53,839 bases of DNA from Planctomycetota bacterium (GTDB taxonomy: Bacteria; Planctomycetota; Brocadiia; JAADGH01). Below are positions 8,293 to 16,486 of the stretch, one piece after another. Under the pieces are notes generated by a model, which had not been told where the DNA came from, ran no database searches, and worked only from the letters and a program-made list of their open reading frames with translations. A program made the position numbers and the translations under genes. The stretch covers positions 1 through 53,839 of the forward strand of contig JAADGH010000149.1 in the NCBI GenBank assembly GCA_013152475.1, in the 5' to 3' direction. Each line of letters begins with the position of its first letter. Position 1 is the stretch's first letter.

Positions 8293-9453
8293 TCAAGTCA
8301 CCTGGATCAGGACGGCGCTCGTGTAGAACCACATGTCGCCGGGCTCGTCGCGGCAGGGCTTGCGCATCCCCCTGGCAACCCCACGCGCACGGACAAAGAA
8401 GTCCTGCCCAACGTTCGACACGGTGAAAGAGAACCGACTCCAACGGCCGATGCGCCATCGCCTTTTCCGTCTCACCACACGGAACGCAGATGGCGACCGG
8501 TCGTTCGTGATGAACTCGACCCGATCGATCGGCGACCTTTCGATGCAATCGAGGGCGACCTCGACCTCCGCACCTTGCCGCACCCGGAGCGTCTCGCCCA
8601 CCATGGCCTCGCGTTCCCCACACCGAGCGGTGAACCGCAGCGGACCGATGATGTCGTTATGTACGAAGTACGTCGCAGCCGCCTTGACGCCCGCCAGGAC
8701 TCCCCGGCAAGACCGTTCCGGGCAAAAGACATACGTCTTTGCGAATTCCCCCGGCCAGTAGCTCTTGCCCCCTTCGGACACGTGGCTGTGGAAGTCGCTC
8801 ACCGCCGTAAGCCCGTATCTCCGTCCCTCGGACAGGAGGACATCGTACGCCCCTCCGACCTTCCGCACGATGGGATCGATCTCACTGCCGGGCGTCCCGC
8901 TCTGTTTGCCGCACGCGCCCTCGAAGCTCACGCACAGGGCGCCGGCATCATACATCCCCCTCATGTCGTCCACCGTGTAGGGTCTTCCATAGGAAGGATG
9001 ATTGAGAATGACCGTCGATTCCGTTCTGTGCGAGACACCCGCGAGGAATTTCAAGCCGGCAATTGCATCCTGAATGGTATTTGGTTTCGAGCGTGCATAC
9101 CAACCGTCATACGTCCGCCAGAACTCGGACAGGATCGCATTCTCCGAGCGCGACCGCTCGACGAGGACGGTCGCATGCCCGCCCACGGGACACCCCCATT
9201 CGAGACCATGAAAGATGAGGAGATTCGGGTAGGCCTTCCGAGCCGCGACGACCGCCGCGTGCTGCGCACGCCAGAAGTTCGGGCGGTGGCTATGGCTGGT
9301 AACAGCGATGAAGTCGCAGAACGGTGACGCCTCAGCCGCAAGCCGCTCGACGCCGACGTTCCGGTAGTGGGCGTGCGTATCCCCGGCGAGCCAGACCCCA
9401 TCTCGTCGCCAGGGGATTCTGCCTGTGCCGGAGTGTGTCTTCCGTTTCGCCAC
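8293..9453 (-). CDS. PHP-domain-like metal-dependent phosphoesterase family protein
   Basis: 386 aa from a GTG with AGGGA 5 nt upstream. PHP-type metal-ligand motifs occur in order: H27-A-H29 (GDTHAHY), H54-S-H56 (VTSHSH), FHGLEWGCPVGGHATVL, ILNHPSYG and SDFHSH. This arrangement fits the polymerase-and-histidinol-phosphatase fold, which uses a cluster of His/Asp metals to cleave phosphate esters. The last ~100 residues are a basic beta-rich extension (VEVALDCIERSPIDRVEF, RWSRFSFTVSNVGQDFFVRARG) typical of CehA/McbA-like PHP proteins. No export signal is seen. It sits between the unknown 558-aa gene and the FAH-family gene. The substrate is unknown. Confidence 0.8.
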   Translation of the reverse strand: MAKRKTHSGTGRIPWRRDGVWLAGDTHAHYRNVGVERLAAEASPFCDFIAVTSHSHRPNFWRAQHAAVVAARKAYPNLLIFHGLEWGCPVGGHATVLVERSRSENAILSEFWRTYDGWYARSKPNTIQDAIAGLKFLAGVSHRTESTVILNHPSYGRPYTVDDMRGMYDAGALCVSFEGACGKQSGTPGSEIDPIVRKVGGAYDVLLSEGRRYGLTAVSDFHSHVSEGGKSYWPGEFAKTYVFCPERSCRGVLAGVKAAATYFVHNDIIGPLRFTARCGEREAMVGETLRVRQGAEVEVALDCIERSPIDRVEFITNDRSPSAFRVVRRKRRWRIGRWSRFSFTVSNVGQDFFVRARGVARGMRKPCRDEPGDMWFYTSAVLIQVT

Positions 9454-9556
9454 GGGTCCCTGTCACTCCCACCCCATCTGCGCCTGTTCGATAGCGGCGA
9501 TGATCCCCCTGCACATCACATGGTGATGGCCAAGCCGGCAAGCAACAGCGCTTCCA

Positions 9557-10438
9557 TCAAGCCATGGCTTTGACGGGCGTGCGGAAGGCGCCGATCTTTT
9601 CGATTTCCACCTCCATCACATCGCCGGGCTTGAGGAATGTGTTTGTCGTGCTTCCCACACCCGCGGGCGTTCCCGTGGCGATCACGTCCCCCGGCTCCAA
9701 CGTCACAAGCGTCGAGACAAACGCCACGATTTCGGGGACGCGAAAGATCATCTGGCCCGTGCTCGCGTCCTGCTTCACCTCACCGTTGAGCTTGAGGCTC
9801 AGACGAAGCGCATGGGGATCGGGCACCTCGTCCGCCGTCGCGACGCACGGCCCCATCGGGGCGAACGTGTCGAACCATTTTCCGTTCAGCCAGTCGAACC
9901 ACTCGTCGCCCGGCCTTCTCTCGCGATGGACGCCGATCTGCAGGTCGCGCTCGGAGATATCGTTCACAATTGTGTATCCAGCCACGTGGCTCATGGCGGT
10001 CTTCTCGGTGACGAACCGGGCGGTCTTGCCGATCACGACGCCAAGCTCGCACTCCCAGTCAATCTTGTTCCCGATCCTGGGCAGGATCACCGGCTGGCCC
10101 GGACCGATAATGGTATTGCTGGGAGGTTTCATGAACACGCGGGGCGTCATCTTCTCCTTCCCCGGCACCGACCCGCCCCCCTCGCGGATGTGCTGCGAGT
10201 AGTTCCCGGCAAGGCACAACAACTTGTTCGGCCGTGGAATGGGCGCCAGGAGGGCCGCCTCCGCCTTCGGGATCCTTGGGGTAGAGGGATCCTGTGCGAT
10301 CTTCTCCGCTGCCGCCCGAAGGGTACCCAAGGAGGCCAGCAGGGAAGTGACCGACCCATAGGGCAACGCCACGACATGGTCTCCCACGCATGCGCCAACC
10401 TTCTCTCTCCCCTCAGCACGATACGTAACCAGTTTCAC
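9557..10438 (-). CDS. Fumarylacetoacetate hydrolase (FAH) family protein
   Basis: 293 aa from GTG 10438, which has GGAGG 9 nt upstream and places the usual family N-terminus (KLVTYR) at residue 2. An open frame extends to 10495, but the upstream ATGs lack this spacing. Family signatures are CLAGNYSQHIRE, PRVFMKPPSNTIIGPG, WECELGVVIGK (metal-binding acidic pair), GYTIVNDISERDLQ and the C-terminal VIATGTPAGVG. FAH-family enzymes hydrolyse, decarboxylate or isomerise acylpyruvates and 2-keto-acid enols using Mg2+. The closest pattern is the 2-hydroxyhepta-diene-dioate isomerase/acylpyruvase group, which is often over-annotated; the substrate is open. It probably shares a transcript with the DUF2284 gene upstream. 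Confidence 0.9.
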   Translation of the reverse strand: MKLVTYRAEGREKVGACVGDHVVALPYGSVTSLLASLGTLRAAAEKIAQDPSTPRIPKAEAALLAPIPRPNKLLCLAGNYSQHIREGGGSVPGKEKMTPRVFMKPPSNTIIGPGQPVILPRIGNKIDWECELGVVIGKTARFVTEKTAMSHVAGYTIVNDISERDLQIGVHRERRPGDEWFDWLNGKWFDTFAPMGPCVATADEVPDPHALRLSLKLNGEVKQDASTGQMIFRVPEIVAFVSTLVTLEPGDVIATGTPAGVGSTTNTFLKPGDVMEVEIEKIGAFRTPVKAMA

Positions 10439-10510
10439 GGTTTTGTTCCTCCCATCCCCAGCCATCCTTCGCCCCGTGACAGCATGGTCAGGCACATCTA
10501 CATCTTAATC

Positions 10511-11044
10511 CTATTGCACAAGCACAAGCCCATACCGCTTCTGGCATTGTCCCGCCTTGGAGACCACCTCAATCGGCATACCCGCCGCCCGAGCCGTGGC
10601 GAAAACGTCAATCCCCGCCGCCTCCATCGCCGGGCGGGCCTTGTAGGGATGCCGGCATCCGTTCTCCAAATCACACTCCCGGCACAGGCTGCACGGCCCG
10701 CACCCGTATGCGAAGGCCTTGTAGTAGCCCGCCAGGAAGATCTCCCGCTCCATCTCCGCCACCACCGCTCGGATGTCTGTCCTTTCGTCGCCGTGGACCA
10801 GGATCGCCTGCTCATAGCAATCCAGAACCTCGCGCGTCTCCGCTGGGGTCGGTGAATGAGGTGGACACGTAAGGCATGCCCCATACCCTCCACAGCCGTA
10901 CTGACACTTCAGTCGGACCCACGCCGCAGTGAACACCTTCGTCGGGGAGACGACCTTCGCCCCGGCAACTCCCAATTCAACGCCCCGCTTGCAGAACCGA
11001 GCCACATCCTTCTTTATTGACATGGCGCAGACCCGCGAAATCAT
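10511..11044 (-). CDS. DUF2284-type predicted metal-binding protein
   Basis: 177 aa from ATG 11044. An in-frame ATG at 11023 (MSIKKDVARF) is an equally possible start, since neither has a convincing ribosome site. The protein is cysteine-rich, with clusters QYGCGGYGACLTCPP and GCGPCSLCRECDLENGC spaced as in the DUF2284 family. Such proteins are thought to bind metal or Fe-S and are common in anaerobes. The C-terminal part ends in a short degenerate stretch (GQCQKRYGLVLV). It is the first gene of the leftward group that includes the FAH-family gene and is divergent from tmk. Role unknown. Confidence 0.8.
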   Translation of the reverse strand: MISRVCAMSIKKDVARFCKRGVELGVAGAKVVSPTKVFTAAWVRLKCQYGCGGYGACLTCPPHSPTPAETREVLDCYEQAILVHGDERTDIRAVVAEMEREIFLAGYYKAFAYGCGPCSLCRECDLENGCRHPYKARPAMEAAGIDVFATARAAGMPIEVVSKAGQCQKRYGLVLVQ

Positions 11045-11157
11045 CCTTTCTGCCTAAGACGGAAAGAAATATGTTATCAAGTCCACGTCTCAAAAACAAG
11101 TGAATTTCGGCCCTATGGGCGCGTCGGAACTCACGGCGAAAAACTACCCACAGACGG

Positions 11158-11186
11158 TTGCCTGCAACTCCGGAAAGGAGTATAAT
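11158..11186 (+). promoter_or_regulatory. Sigma70-type promoter for thymidylate kinase
   Basis: TTGCCT (11158-11163) and a perfect TATAAT (11181-11186) with a 17-bp spacer. Transcription near 11193 would leave a ~27-nt leader before ATG 11220 and excludes the upstream in-frame start at 11100. Confidence 0.75.
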
Positions 11187-11219
11187 CGCCCCCGAAACAA
11201 ACGCCATCAAGCAGGAACC

Positions 11220-11930
11220 ATGCGCGTGAATTCCAGTCTGAGCGGCAAGCTGATCGTTATCGACGGCACCGACGGCAGCGGCAAAGCCACACAAACGAAG
11301 CGTCTCATCGACCGGATGAGGCGAAACGGCGTCCCCTGCGCAACCATGGAATTCCCGCAGTATGGGAAGAGCTTCTTCGGCGATATGGTCGCTCGCTACC
11401 TCAACGGGGAGTTCGGCGGGCACGATGAGATCAGCCCGTACTTAGCCTCGGTCCTTTACGCCGGCGACCGGTGGCAGGCCAAGGACACGCTCTGCCGCTG
11501 GCTGGCCGAGGGACGCCATGTGATCCTCAATCGCTACGTCTCGGCTAACCAGGGCCACCAAGGCGGCAAGATCGCCGATCCCGTCGAACGCGCGCAGTTC
11601 ATGCAGTGGCTGGATCGTCTCGAGTTCGAGGTGTTCGGCATCCCCCGGCCGGATCGGGTTATCTTCCTTCACATCGCCCCGGAGATCGCTCAAAGGCTGG
11701 TGGACAAAAAGGGCCACCGCGACTACATGAAGGGCATCAAGCGCGATATCCATGAAGAAAGCCTGGAGCACCTCCGTAACGCGGAACAAGCCTATTGCCA
11801 GTTAGCCGAGCAGAACGACAACTGGGTCCGGATCGAATGCGCCCAGCAGGGGAAACTGCTCAACGAAGAACAGATTGGCGAAATGGTGTGGAAAGAAATC
11901 AAAAAGGCTGTTAAGATAAGAAGGACTTGA
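11220..11930 (+). CDS. tmk: Thymidylate kinase (dTMP kinase)
   Basis: 236 aa from ATG 11220, with AGGA 5 nt upstream and a TATAAT promoter 34 bp away. The P-loop is at residues 11-18 (IDGTDGSGKATQ). The segment VILNRYVSANQGHQGG corresponds to the family DRY/lid-adjacent motif, and VDKKGHRDYMKG is consistent with the lid region. The enzyme phosphorylates dTMP to dTDP in dTTP synthesis. The P-loop is followed by Ala-Thr-Gln rather than Thr-Thr-Gln, and DRY is replaced by NRY. This variant branch differs from the E. coli type but is still recognisable. The gene runs alone from its own promoter, and the next gene has a promoter overlapping its stop. Confidence 0.88.
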   Translation: MRVNSSLSGKLIVIDGTDGSGKATQTKRLIDRMRRNGVPCATMEFPQYGKSFFGDMVARYLNGEFGGHDEISPYLASVLYAGDRWQAKDTLCRWLAEGRHVILNRYVSANQGHQGGKIADPVERAQFMQWLDRLEFEVFGIPRPDRVIFLHIAPEIAQRLVDKKGHRDYMKGIKRDIHEESLEHLRNAEQAYCQLAEQNDNWVRIECAQQGKLLNEEQIGEMVWKEIKKAVKIRRT

Positions 11931-11955
11931 CGAAGGCACGCCATACTGATACACT
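11927..11955 (+). promoter_or_regulatory. Promoter for the thioredoxin-fold lipoprotein operon
   Basis: TTGACG (11927-11932) and TACACT (11950-11955), 17-bp spacer, with an extended -10 TG at 11947-11948. It overlaps the stop codon of tmk and lies ~38 bp upstream of ATG 11993. Confidence 0.6.
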
Positions 11956-11992
11956 GTCAGATGGTAGAGATCCACTTCGCGAGGGAAACAGG

Positions 11993-12829
11993 ATGACAAA
12001 ACAGACGATTCGCACGACACGCATTCGCGCCATAGCACTCGCCGTGATTACCGCCGTCGCATTCCTCGGCTGCGAAGATCAGCAGCAGAAACCTGCCCCA
12101 AAGGAAAAGACGAAACCCAAACCCAAAGACGCTCAGACATCCACGAGCAATCCCATTGAGGATATGGGAAAGGCCATGAACAAGGCTGGCAAGGCCATCG
12201 CGGATGGCGCCGGCAAGGTGATCGAGGGCACAGGCAAGATCGTTATTGACGGCGGGGGCAAGGTCGTGGACGGCGCAGGCAAGGTCATCGGCGGGGCCGG
12301 CGTGGCCCTCGGCAAGGCCGTCGGCGACGTCGTCGTCGTCACCCTCGGCCCCGATAACAGTGCCCCCGACTTCCTGCTTTCCGACCTCAACGGCAACCGG
12401 ATCAAGCTCTCCGACTTCCGCGGCAGGCCCGTCATCCTCATCTTCTGCACCACCAACTACGAGCCCTGTGTCGTCGAGATGAAACACCTGCGCGACCTCC
12501 AGGAGAAATACGCCGATGACGGCCTGAAGGTCCTCGCCATCGCCATGGACTGGGAAGGCCGGGCGGCGCTCCGCAACTTCGCCAAACAGATGGACTTGAA
12601 CTACCCCGTCCTGTGGGACAACGGAAGGCTCTTCAAGGAATACACCTCCCTGTCCCGCGTACCCACCACGTTTTTCATCGATCGCAAAGGCAACATCTGG
12701 AAGAAGCGCGTTGGGTTCCGGTCTGCGATGATCATCACCGGCGGCGGGCAGTTCCTCGGCTCCAGCATGGTGGAAATGGACAAAGACTTCGAGAAGGACG
12801 TCATCAAGCTCTTGGGAAAAAAGCGATGA
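11993..12829 (+). CDS. Thioredoxin-fold (TlpA/ResA- or AhpC/TSA-like) lipoprotein with an incomplete redox motif
   Basis: 278 aa from ATG 11993, with GAGGG 7 nt upstream. The signal peptide ends in a lipobox, AFLG-C27. Residues ~55-112 form an imperfect glycine-rich repeat (GKVIEGTGKIVIDGGGKVVDG and similar), likely a flexible tether. Residues ~120-278 are a thioredoxin fold (APDFLLSDLNGNRIKLSDFRGRPVILIF, cis-Pro loop VPTTFFID). Where TlpA/ResA proteins have W-C-x-x-C, this one reads N155-Y156-E-P-C159, so the first cysteine is Tyr; an extra C152 lies four residues before that position. Normal dithiol chemistry is doubtful. It may be a one-Cys peroxidase-like or binding protein. It is coupled to the next gene by an ATGA overlap. 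Confidence 0.85.
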   Translation: MTKQTIRTTRIRAIALAVITAVAFLGCEDQQQKPAPKEKTKPKPKDAQTSTSNPIEDMGKAMNKAGKAIADGAGKVIEGTGKIVIDGGGKVVDGAGKVIGGAGVALGKAVGDVVVVTLGPDNSAPDFLLSDLNGNRIKLSDFRGRPVILIFCTTNYEPCVVEMKHLRDLQEKYADDGLKVLAIAMDWEGRAALRNFAKQMDLNYPVLWDNGRLFKEYTSLSRVPTTFFIDRKGNIWKKRVGFRSAMIITGGGQFLGSSMVEMDKDFEKDVIKLLGKKR

Positions 12830-13656
12830 AGATCAGAACAACCGCACTATTCCTCGTGGCGGCGATCATCGCTCCGTTGGCCATGGCGGACACCGTCGTT
12901 CTCAACAACGGCCAGCGCCTCACCGGCAAAGTCTCCATTCGCGGCGACATGGTCCGCGTCCAGGACGAGACGGGTCGGGTCCACAGCGTCAACCGCGCCC
13001 TCGTCAGCAGCATCCAGCGCCATGACTACTATCAGAGGCATTCGACGCGGCGCCGCACAACCGCCCGCACCTCGACAGGAAACTGGCGCACTCGAATGGA
13101 GGCGAAGCTGAATGATCGCATGTCGGTCGACTTCGATAAGACACCCATCCGCGATGCCGTGGCGTTCGTCCGCGCCCAGACGGGGCTCAACATCATTGTA
13201 AGCCCCGACATCCCCGAGGACGCAACGATCACCTTCAGTGCCCGCGATATGACCGTGCGGAACATTCTCAACTGGATCGGACATTTCGCCGATGCGGGAT
13301 ATGTGGCCAAGAACCAGGCCCTGCTCATCGCACCCAAGGAAGTGATCCTGGCCGAGCAAAGCGTCGAGACCTTCAACGTCCGGCCGTACATGCTCGCCAT
13401 CATCGACCGGCCGCGCCGGCCCAATGTACTCGGCGAGGCCCCGTCCGGGGGAACGTATGGCGACGCGCTCGGCCTCGGTGGAGGCGGCGGGACAGGGGGC
13501 GGCATCGCCCGCGACAGTCGCGGGCGCGACCTGGCCGACGTGGACCTCCAGGAGCGCGGCAAGCAGTTCACCAAGTTCCTCATCCACATGACCGGCCGCG
13601 ACAGTTGGTCGCCCCAGCCGGCCTACATCGTCCCCCACCTGCCCAGGGACGAGTAA
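12826..13656 (+). CDS. Exported protein with a secretin-N/STN-like domain
   Basis: 276 aa. ATG 12826 overlaps the previous stop (ATGA). A signal peptide (LVAAIIAPLAMA) is followed by VVLNNGQRLTGKVSIRGDMVRVQDETGR, a short beta segment seen in planctomycete and deltaproteobacterial proteins. Residues ~95-180 (MSVDFDKTPIRDAVAFVRAQTGLNIIVSP, TITFSARDMTVRNILNWI) match the STN/secretin N0 fold that binds periplasmic partners. There is no secretin beta-barrel, so this is an isolated N-domain protein. A glycine-rich loop (GLGGGGGTGGG) precedes the C-terminus. Pairing with a thioredoxin-like lipoprotein suggests an envelope function that I cannot name. Confidence 0.8.
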   Translation: MKIRTTALFLVAAIIAPLAMADTVVLNNGQRLTGKVSIRGDMVRVQDETGRVHSVNRALVSSIQRHDYYQRHSTRRRTTARTSTGNWRTRMEAKLNDRMSVDFDKTPIRDAVAFVRAQTGLNIIVSPDIPEDATITFSARDMTVRNILNWIGHFADAGYVAKNQALLIAPKEVILAEQSVETFNVRPYMLAIIDRPRRPNVLGEAPSGGTYGDALGLGGGGGTGGGIARDSRGRDLADVDLQERGKQFTKFLIHMTGRDSWSPQPAYIVPHLPRDE

Positions 13657-13668
13657 GCACCGTGCGGC

Positions 13669-13688
13669 ACGGGTTGCTCGCAACCCGT
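13669..13688 (+). terminator. Hairpin after the STN-domain gene, possible terminator
   Basis: ACGGGTTGCTCGCAACCCGT is a perfect 9-bp stem with a 2-nt centre, starting 13 nt after the stop at 13656. No T-run follows, so termination is unproven. It could equally be a dispersed palindromic repeat. Confidence 0.4.
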
Positions 13689-13772
13689 CTGTGACGAGCG
13701 CCCGCCGGCCACAGATTGGCAAGCAAGCCACGGACCTGGTGATCGTCGGCATCGTTCGCCCGCCGATCCGTC

Positions 13773-13792
13773 ATTCCCGCGGAAGCAGGAAT
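13773..13792 (+). repeat. Degenerate copy of the ATTCCCGC inverted repeat
   Basis: ATTCCCGC, a 4-nt loop and GCAGGAAT, preceded by GTC-like flank (CGTC at 13769-13772 region reads as GTCATTCCCGC-type). One mismatch separates it from the perfect palindrome at 17788-17807. Confidence 0.6.
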
Positions 13793-13864
13793 CTGCTCTT
13801 CGACCCTTCGACCTCTTATACGCCAAGCGCAAGGCCCATACGCTTAACGACCTGGCGTGCCGCG

Positions 13865-13901
13865 TTGTCATTGCGCGAAGCGACGCGGCAATCTCATCAT
13901 T
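13865..13901 (+). repeat. Small dispersed repeat (ATTGC...GCAAT type)
   Basis: Contains ATTGC (13870-13874) and GCAAT (13888-13892) arms and then GCGGCAATCTCATCATT (13885-13901). The latter is 16/17 identical to 53284-53300. The same family occurs as an inverted pair at 53268-53341. Confidence 0.65.
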
Positions 13902-14104
13902 CCGCCCTGCATTGGAGTGGCAGATTTGATTCCCCGACGCAGATTTCCGCCAACTCTCACAGGCGGATATCTTTCTACGTCCATCTGCGTCAGTCAGCGT
14001 CTCCCTCTTCATTCCACATTTTCTCATTCCGGAGAGGCAGAGCCAACGGAAAGGGCCGTCGAAGTCAGAAGTCAAAACTCCCTAACTCCTCTCGGAATCC
14101 ACGC

Positions 14105-14617
14105 CTATTCTTTCTCGCGGAGATCGTCGATCCGGAGCAGGACATAACCCTTGACCTTCTGCGTCGTGATCTCGATGCTCATCGTCTTCTCGGTCTCGCC
14201 AAACTGGATGTCGGGATACGCACGCACCTTGACGAATCCCTTACCGGTCCGATACGTCTCGAGTACCGTCTGCCGGATCGCACACGATTTGCAGTGCTCC
14301 TGCTCCCCACACCCGCCGGGGCGCTTGGAGTATATACACTCGATGACCTCGCCGCTGCGGTGTCCCTCGATCTCGGACAGGTTTTTACCGAGAAGCTCGC
14401 GGGCGTGCCGATTCGCGGTCAGGACCTTTGGCCCGGACCCCATCAGAAGTACAGGCACACCCAGACGATCCAGAAAATCGGGCAGGGGCTTAGCAAGGGC
14501 GGGCAGATATTTGGCGACGCACGATTTGCAAATGCCATGGGTAATCGCACCACCATCGTCCACCATCGCTGGTTTGGTCCCCAGGTCCTTCTTGCACCAT
14601 GCGCAAACTCGTTTCAT
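14105..14617 (-). CDS. Small cysteine-rich PAS-domain protein
   Basis: 170 aa from ATG 14617, with AGGAGG 6 nt upstream. The open frame extends upstream to 14767 but would cover this gene's promoter. The N-terminus is a zinc-finger-like module (CAWCKKDLG, then GICKSC). Residues ~45-165 look like a PAS sensor fold (LGVPVLLMGSGPKVLTANRHARELLG). An inserted Cys/His cluster (GGCGEQEHCKSCAIRQTV) resembles PAS proteins common in anaerobic deltaproteobacteria and could bind metal or haem. There is no output domain, so it would act as a stand-alone sensor or adaptor. It is transcribed divergently from the DHH gene. Confidence 0.82.
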   Translation of the reverse strand: MKRVCAWCKKDLGTKPAMVDDGGAITHGICKSCVAKYLPALAKPLPDFLDRLGVPVLLMGSGPKVLTANRHARELLGKNLSEIEGHRSGEVIECIYSKRPGGCGEQEHCKSCAIRQTVLETYRTGKGFVKVRAYPDIQFGETEKTMSIEITTQKVKGYVLLRIDDLREKE

Positions 14618-14645
14618 AGAATACCTCCTTCCCCACCCGAAGTGT

Positions 14646-14674
14646 ATTCTACGGCAAAATCCCTTTTCTGTAAA
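14646..14674 (-). promoter_or_regulatory. Promoter for the PAS protein
   Basis: Minus strand: TTTACA (14674-14669) and TAGAAT (14651-14646), 17-bp spacer, 28 bp before ATG 14617. Confidence 0.6.
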
Positions 14675-14719
14675 CCTCTTTCGTGCGCCGCCCCGTTCCC
14701 TCGACCATCGTCTACTGCC

Positions 14720-14749
14720 TTGACTCCCGCGCCTGCTCTGTGGTATAGT
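14720..14749 (+). promoter_or_regulatory. Promoter for the DHH-hisS group
   Basis: TTGACT (14720-14725) and TATAGT (14744-14749), 18-bp spacer. The predicted transcript start is ~10 nt upstream of ATG 14766, giving a very short leader that barely includes the GGAG site at 14756-14759. Confidence 0.55.
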
Positions 14750-14765
14750 CACCTTGGAGAATGCC

Positions 14766-15758
14766 ATGGACGATCTGGATCGGGTCGCAGACCTGATTGC
14801 CTCAAAATCAAGCGTGCTGCTGACGTCTCACATCCGGCTGGACGGGGACGCCGTCGGCTCGGAGCTCGCCCTCGCCGACGGACTGGCACAGCTCGGCAAG
14901 AAGGCGCACATCGTCAACGACGGCCCCGTGCCGGGATTGTACACCTACATGAATGGAACCCACGAAATCGGCGCATCCGTTAGAGAACTGCGCGGCGACT
15001 ACGACTTGGTCATCGTGCTGGACTCGTCCGACAGGGAACGACTGGGGGGCATCAGCAACGCCCTGCCGCAGGGCACGCCCGTCCTGAACATCGACCACCA
15101 CTCCTCGAACGACAGCTTCGGCGAGGTAGCCTGGGTGGACGTCCACGCCAGCTCTGTGGGTGAAATGATCTACCGCCTCCTGCGCCGGCTGGGCGCGGAG
15201 ATCACACCCAATATTGCCATAGGCCTTTATACGGCAATCGCTACCGACACGGGTCGATTCCTCCATAGCAACACCAGCCCCGAGGCGTTGAAGATCACCG
15301 CGGAACTGCTGGGGTGCGGTCTGGATTTGACAAAAGCGAACAATGCGCTCTACCGGTGCACGTCGTTCAACCTGCTCAAACTGCGCATGCTGGCGGAGGA
15401 AACCATCGCCCTGCACGCCGGCGGCAAGATCGCGTCCATGCACATGACCAAGAGGATGTTCGCGGAGACCGGCACCAGTCCGCTGGACACGCAGGAGTTC
15501 GTGGAGATTCCACGGTCCATCGAAGGGGTGTCCGTGGCTGTCCTGCTGTACGAGCTGAAGAAGCCGAACCAGGTGAAGGTGAGCTTCCGGTCGAACGAGG
15601 ACGTGGACGTGTGCGCGGTTGCGAAGCAATTCGGCGGTGGCGGGCATGTGCGCGCGGCCGGGTGCGAGATCGACCTGCCCCTGAATAGGGCCGAGCGCCG
15701 CGTCATCCAGGCCGTCGAGGCGGCCCTCTGTCCGTCCTGCCACGGAGCGACCCCATAG
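14766..15758 (+). CDS. DHH/DHHA1-family phosphoesterase (NrnA-like oligoribonuclease/pAp phosphatase)
   Basis: 330 aa from ATG 14766, with GGAG 6 nt upstream; a TTG at 14754 is in frame but lacks support. Motifs are H22-x-x-x-D26-x-D28 ([13 protein letters not shown]), VLDSSD, the namesake DHH in NIDHHSSND, and [11 protein letters not shown]. The C-terminal DHHA1 substrate-binding loop is [14 protein letters not shown]. This set fits NrnA/Orn-type enzymes, which degrade 2-5-mer RNA and dephosphorylate pAp with Mn2+. The gene heads a run of information-processing genes and sits 8 bp upstream of the uracil-DNA glycosylase. Confidence 0.88.
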   Translation: MDDLDRVADLIASKSSVLLTSHIRLDGDAVGSELALADGLAQLGKKAHIVNDGPVPGLYTYMNGTHEIGASVRELRGDYDLVIVLDSSDRERLGGISNALPQGTPVLNIDHHSSNDSFGEVAWVDVHASSVGEMIYRLLRRLGAEITPNIAIGLYTAIATDTGRFLHSNTSPEALKITAELLGCGLDLTKANNALYRCTSFNLLKLRMLAEETIALHAGGKIASMHMTKRMFAETGTSPLDTQEFVEIPRSIEGVSVAVLLYELKKPNQVKVSFRSNEDVDVCAVAKQFGGGGHVRAAGCEIDLPLNRAERRVIQAVEAALCPSCHGATP

Positions 15759-15766
15759 GAGCGCCG

Positions 15767-16486
15767 ATGGCCGACAAACCGAACGACACCGTCCAATCGC
15801 TCATCCGAGCGGTGCGAAATCGAATCGAGATAGAGATAGGATTCGGCATGAACGATCTGCCGTTGTTCGAGAAACCGGAGCGGGCGGACCAGCCCAGCGG
15901 CGCCGCATCGCCGGAGGATCGTCTTGAGGCGCTGGCGAAGGTCGAGGCCAAGGCCATGGCCTGCACCAAGTGCCCTCTGCACGAGACGCGGACGAACGTG
16001 GTCTTCGGCGTGGGGGATCGCAATGCCGACCTGATGTTCATCGGCGAGGCCCCGGGCCGCGACGAAGACGCGCAAGGCGAGCCCTTCGTCGGCCGCGCGG
16101 GGCAGCTCCTCACGAAGATCATCGAAGCCATCGACATGAAGCGAGAGGAGGTTTACATCGGGAATATCCTCAAATGCCGCCCCCCGAACAACCGGAATCC
16201 CCTGCCGATGGAGATGGTGATGTGCATGCCGTACCTCCGGCAACAAATCCAGCTCATCCAGCCGAAGATCATTGTCGCCCTCGGCGGCACGGCGGTCCAG
16301 GGCCTGCTCAAAACAACGGACGGGATCACGAAGCTTCGCGGCACATTCGTGGACTTCGAGGGCGTCAGGCTGATGCCTACGTTCCACCCGGCGTACCTCC
16401 TGCGGAACCCGGCCGGAAAACGGAAGGTGTGGGAAGATATGCAACAGGTGCGGGATACGCTGAAGGACATGCAGAAAGAAAAATGA
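15767..16486 (+). CDS. Family-4 uracil-DNA glycosylase
   Basis: 239 aa from ATG 15767, with GGAG 6-7 nt upstream. Fe-S cluster cysteines are C66, C69, C137 and C153. Active-site motif 1 is GEAPGRDED (93-101) and motif 2 is H207-PAYLLRNP. Type-4 (thermophilic-type) UDGs excise uracil from DNA and start base-excision repair. An N-terminal extension of ~60 residues before the first Cys is typical of DNA-polymerase-related UDG4 proteins. Its stop overlaps the hisS start (ATGA). Confidence 0.93.
   Translation: MADKPNDTVQSLIRAVRNRIEIEIGFGMNDLPLFEKPERADQPSGAASPEDRLEALAKVEAKAMACTKCPLHETRTNVVFGVGDRNADLMFIGEAPGRDEDAQGEPFVGRAGQLLTKIIEAIDMKREEVYIGNILKCRPPNNRNPLPMEMVMCMPYLRQQIQLIQPKIIVALGGTAVQGLLKTTDGITKLRGTFVDFEGVRLMPTFHPAYLLRNPAGKRKVWEDMQQVRDTLKDMQKEK

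Larger units (their letters stand above)
13657..14104. other. Non-coding spacer holding hairpins and dispersed repeats
   Basis: No credible gene on either strand. From left to right it contains a strong hairpin (13669-13688), a degenerate copy of an ATTCCCGC inverted repeat (13773-13792), a nested inverted repeat (ACGCCA 13820-13825 with TGGCGT 13853-13858, and AAGCG 13825-13829 with CGCTT 13841-13845) and a second repeat family (13865-13901). The remainder (~13902-14104) has no feature that I recognise. It separates two genes that converge. Confidence 0.6.

Noticed and set aside
11100-11219. Upstream in-frame start of thymidylate kinase (11100).
   Set aside because: It precedes a TTGCCT/TATAAT promoter and adds 40 residues before the normal P-loop start.
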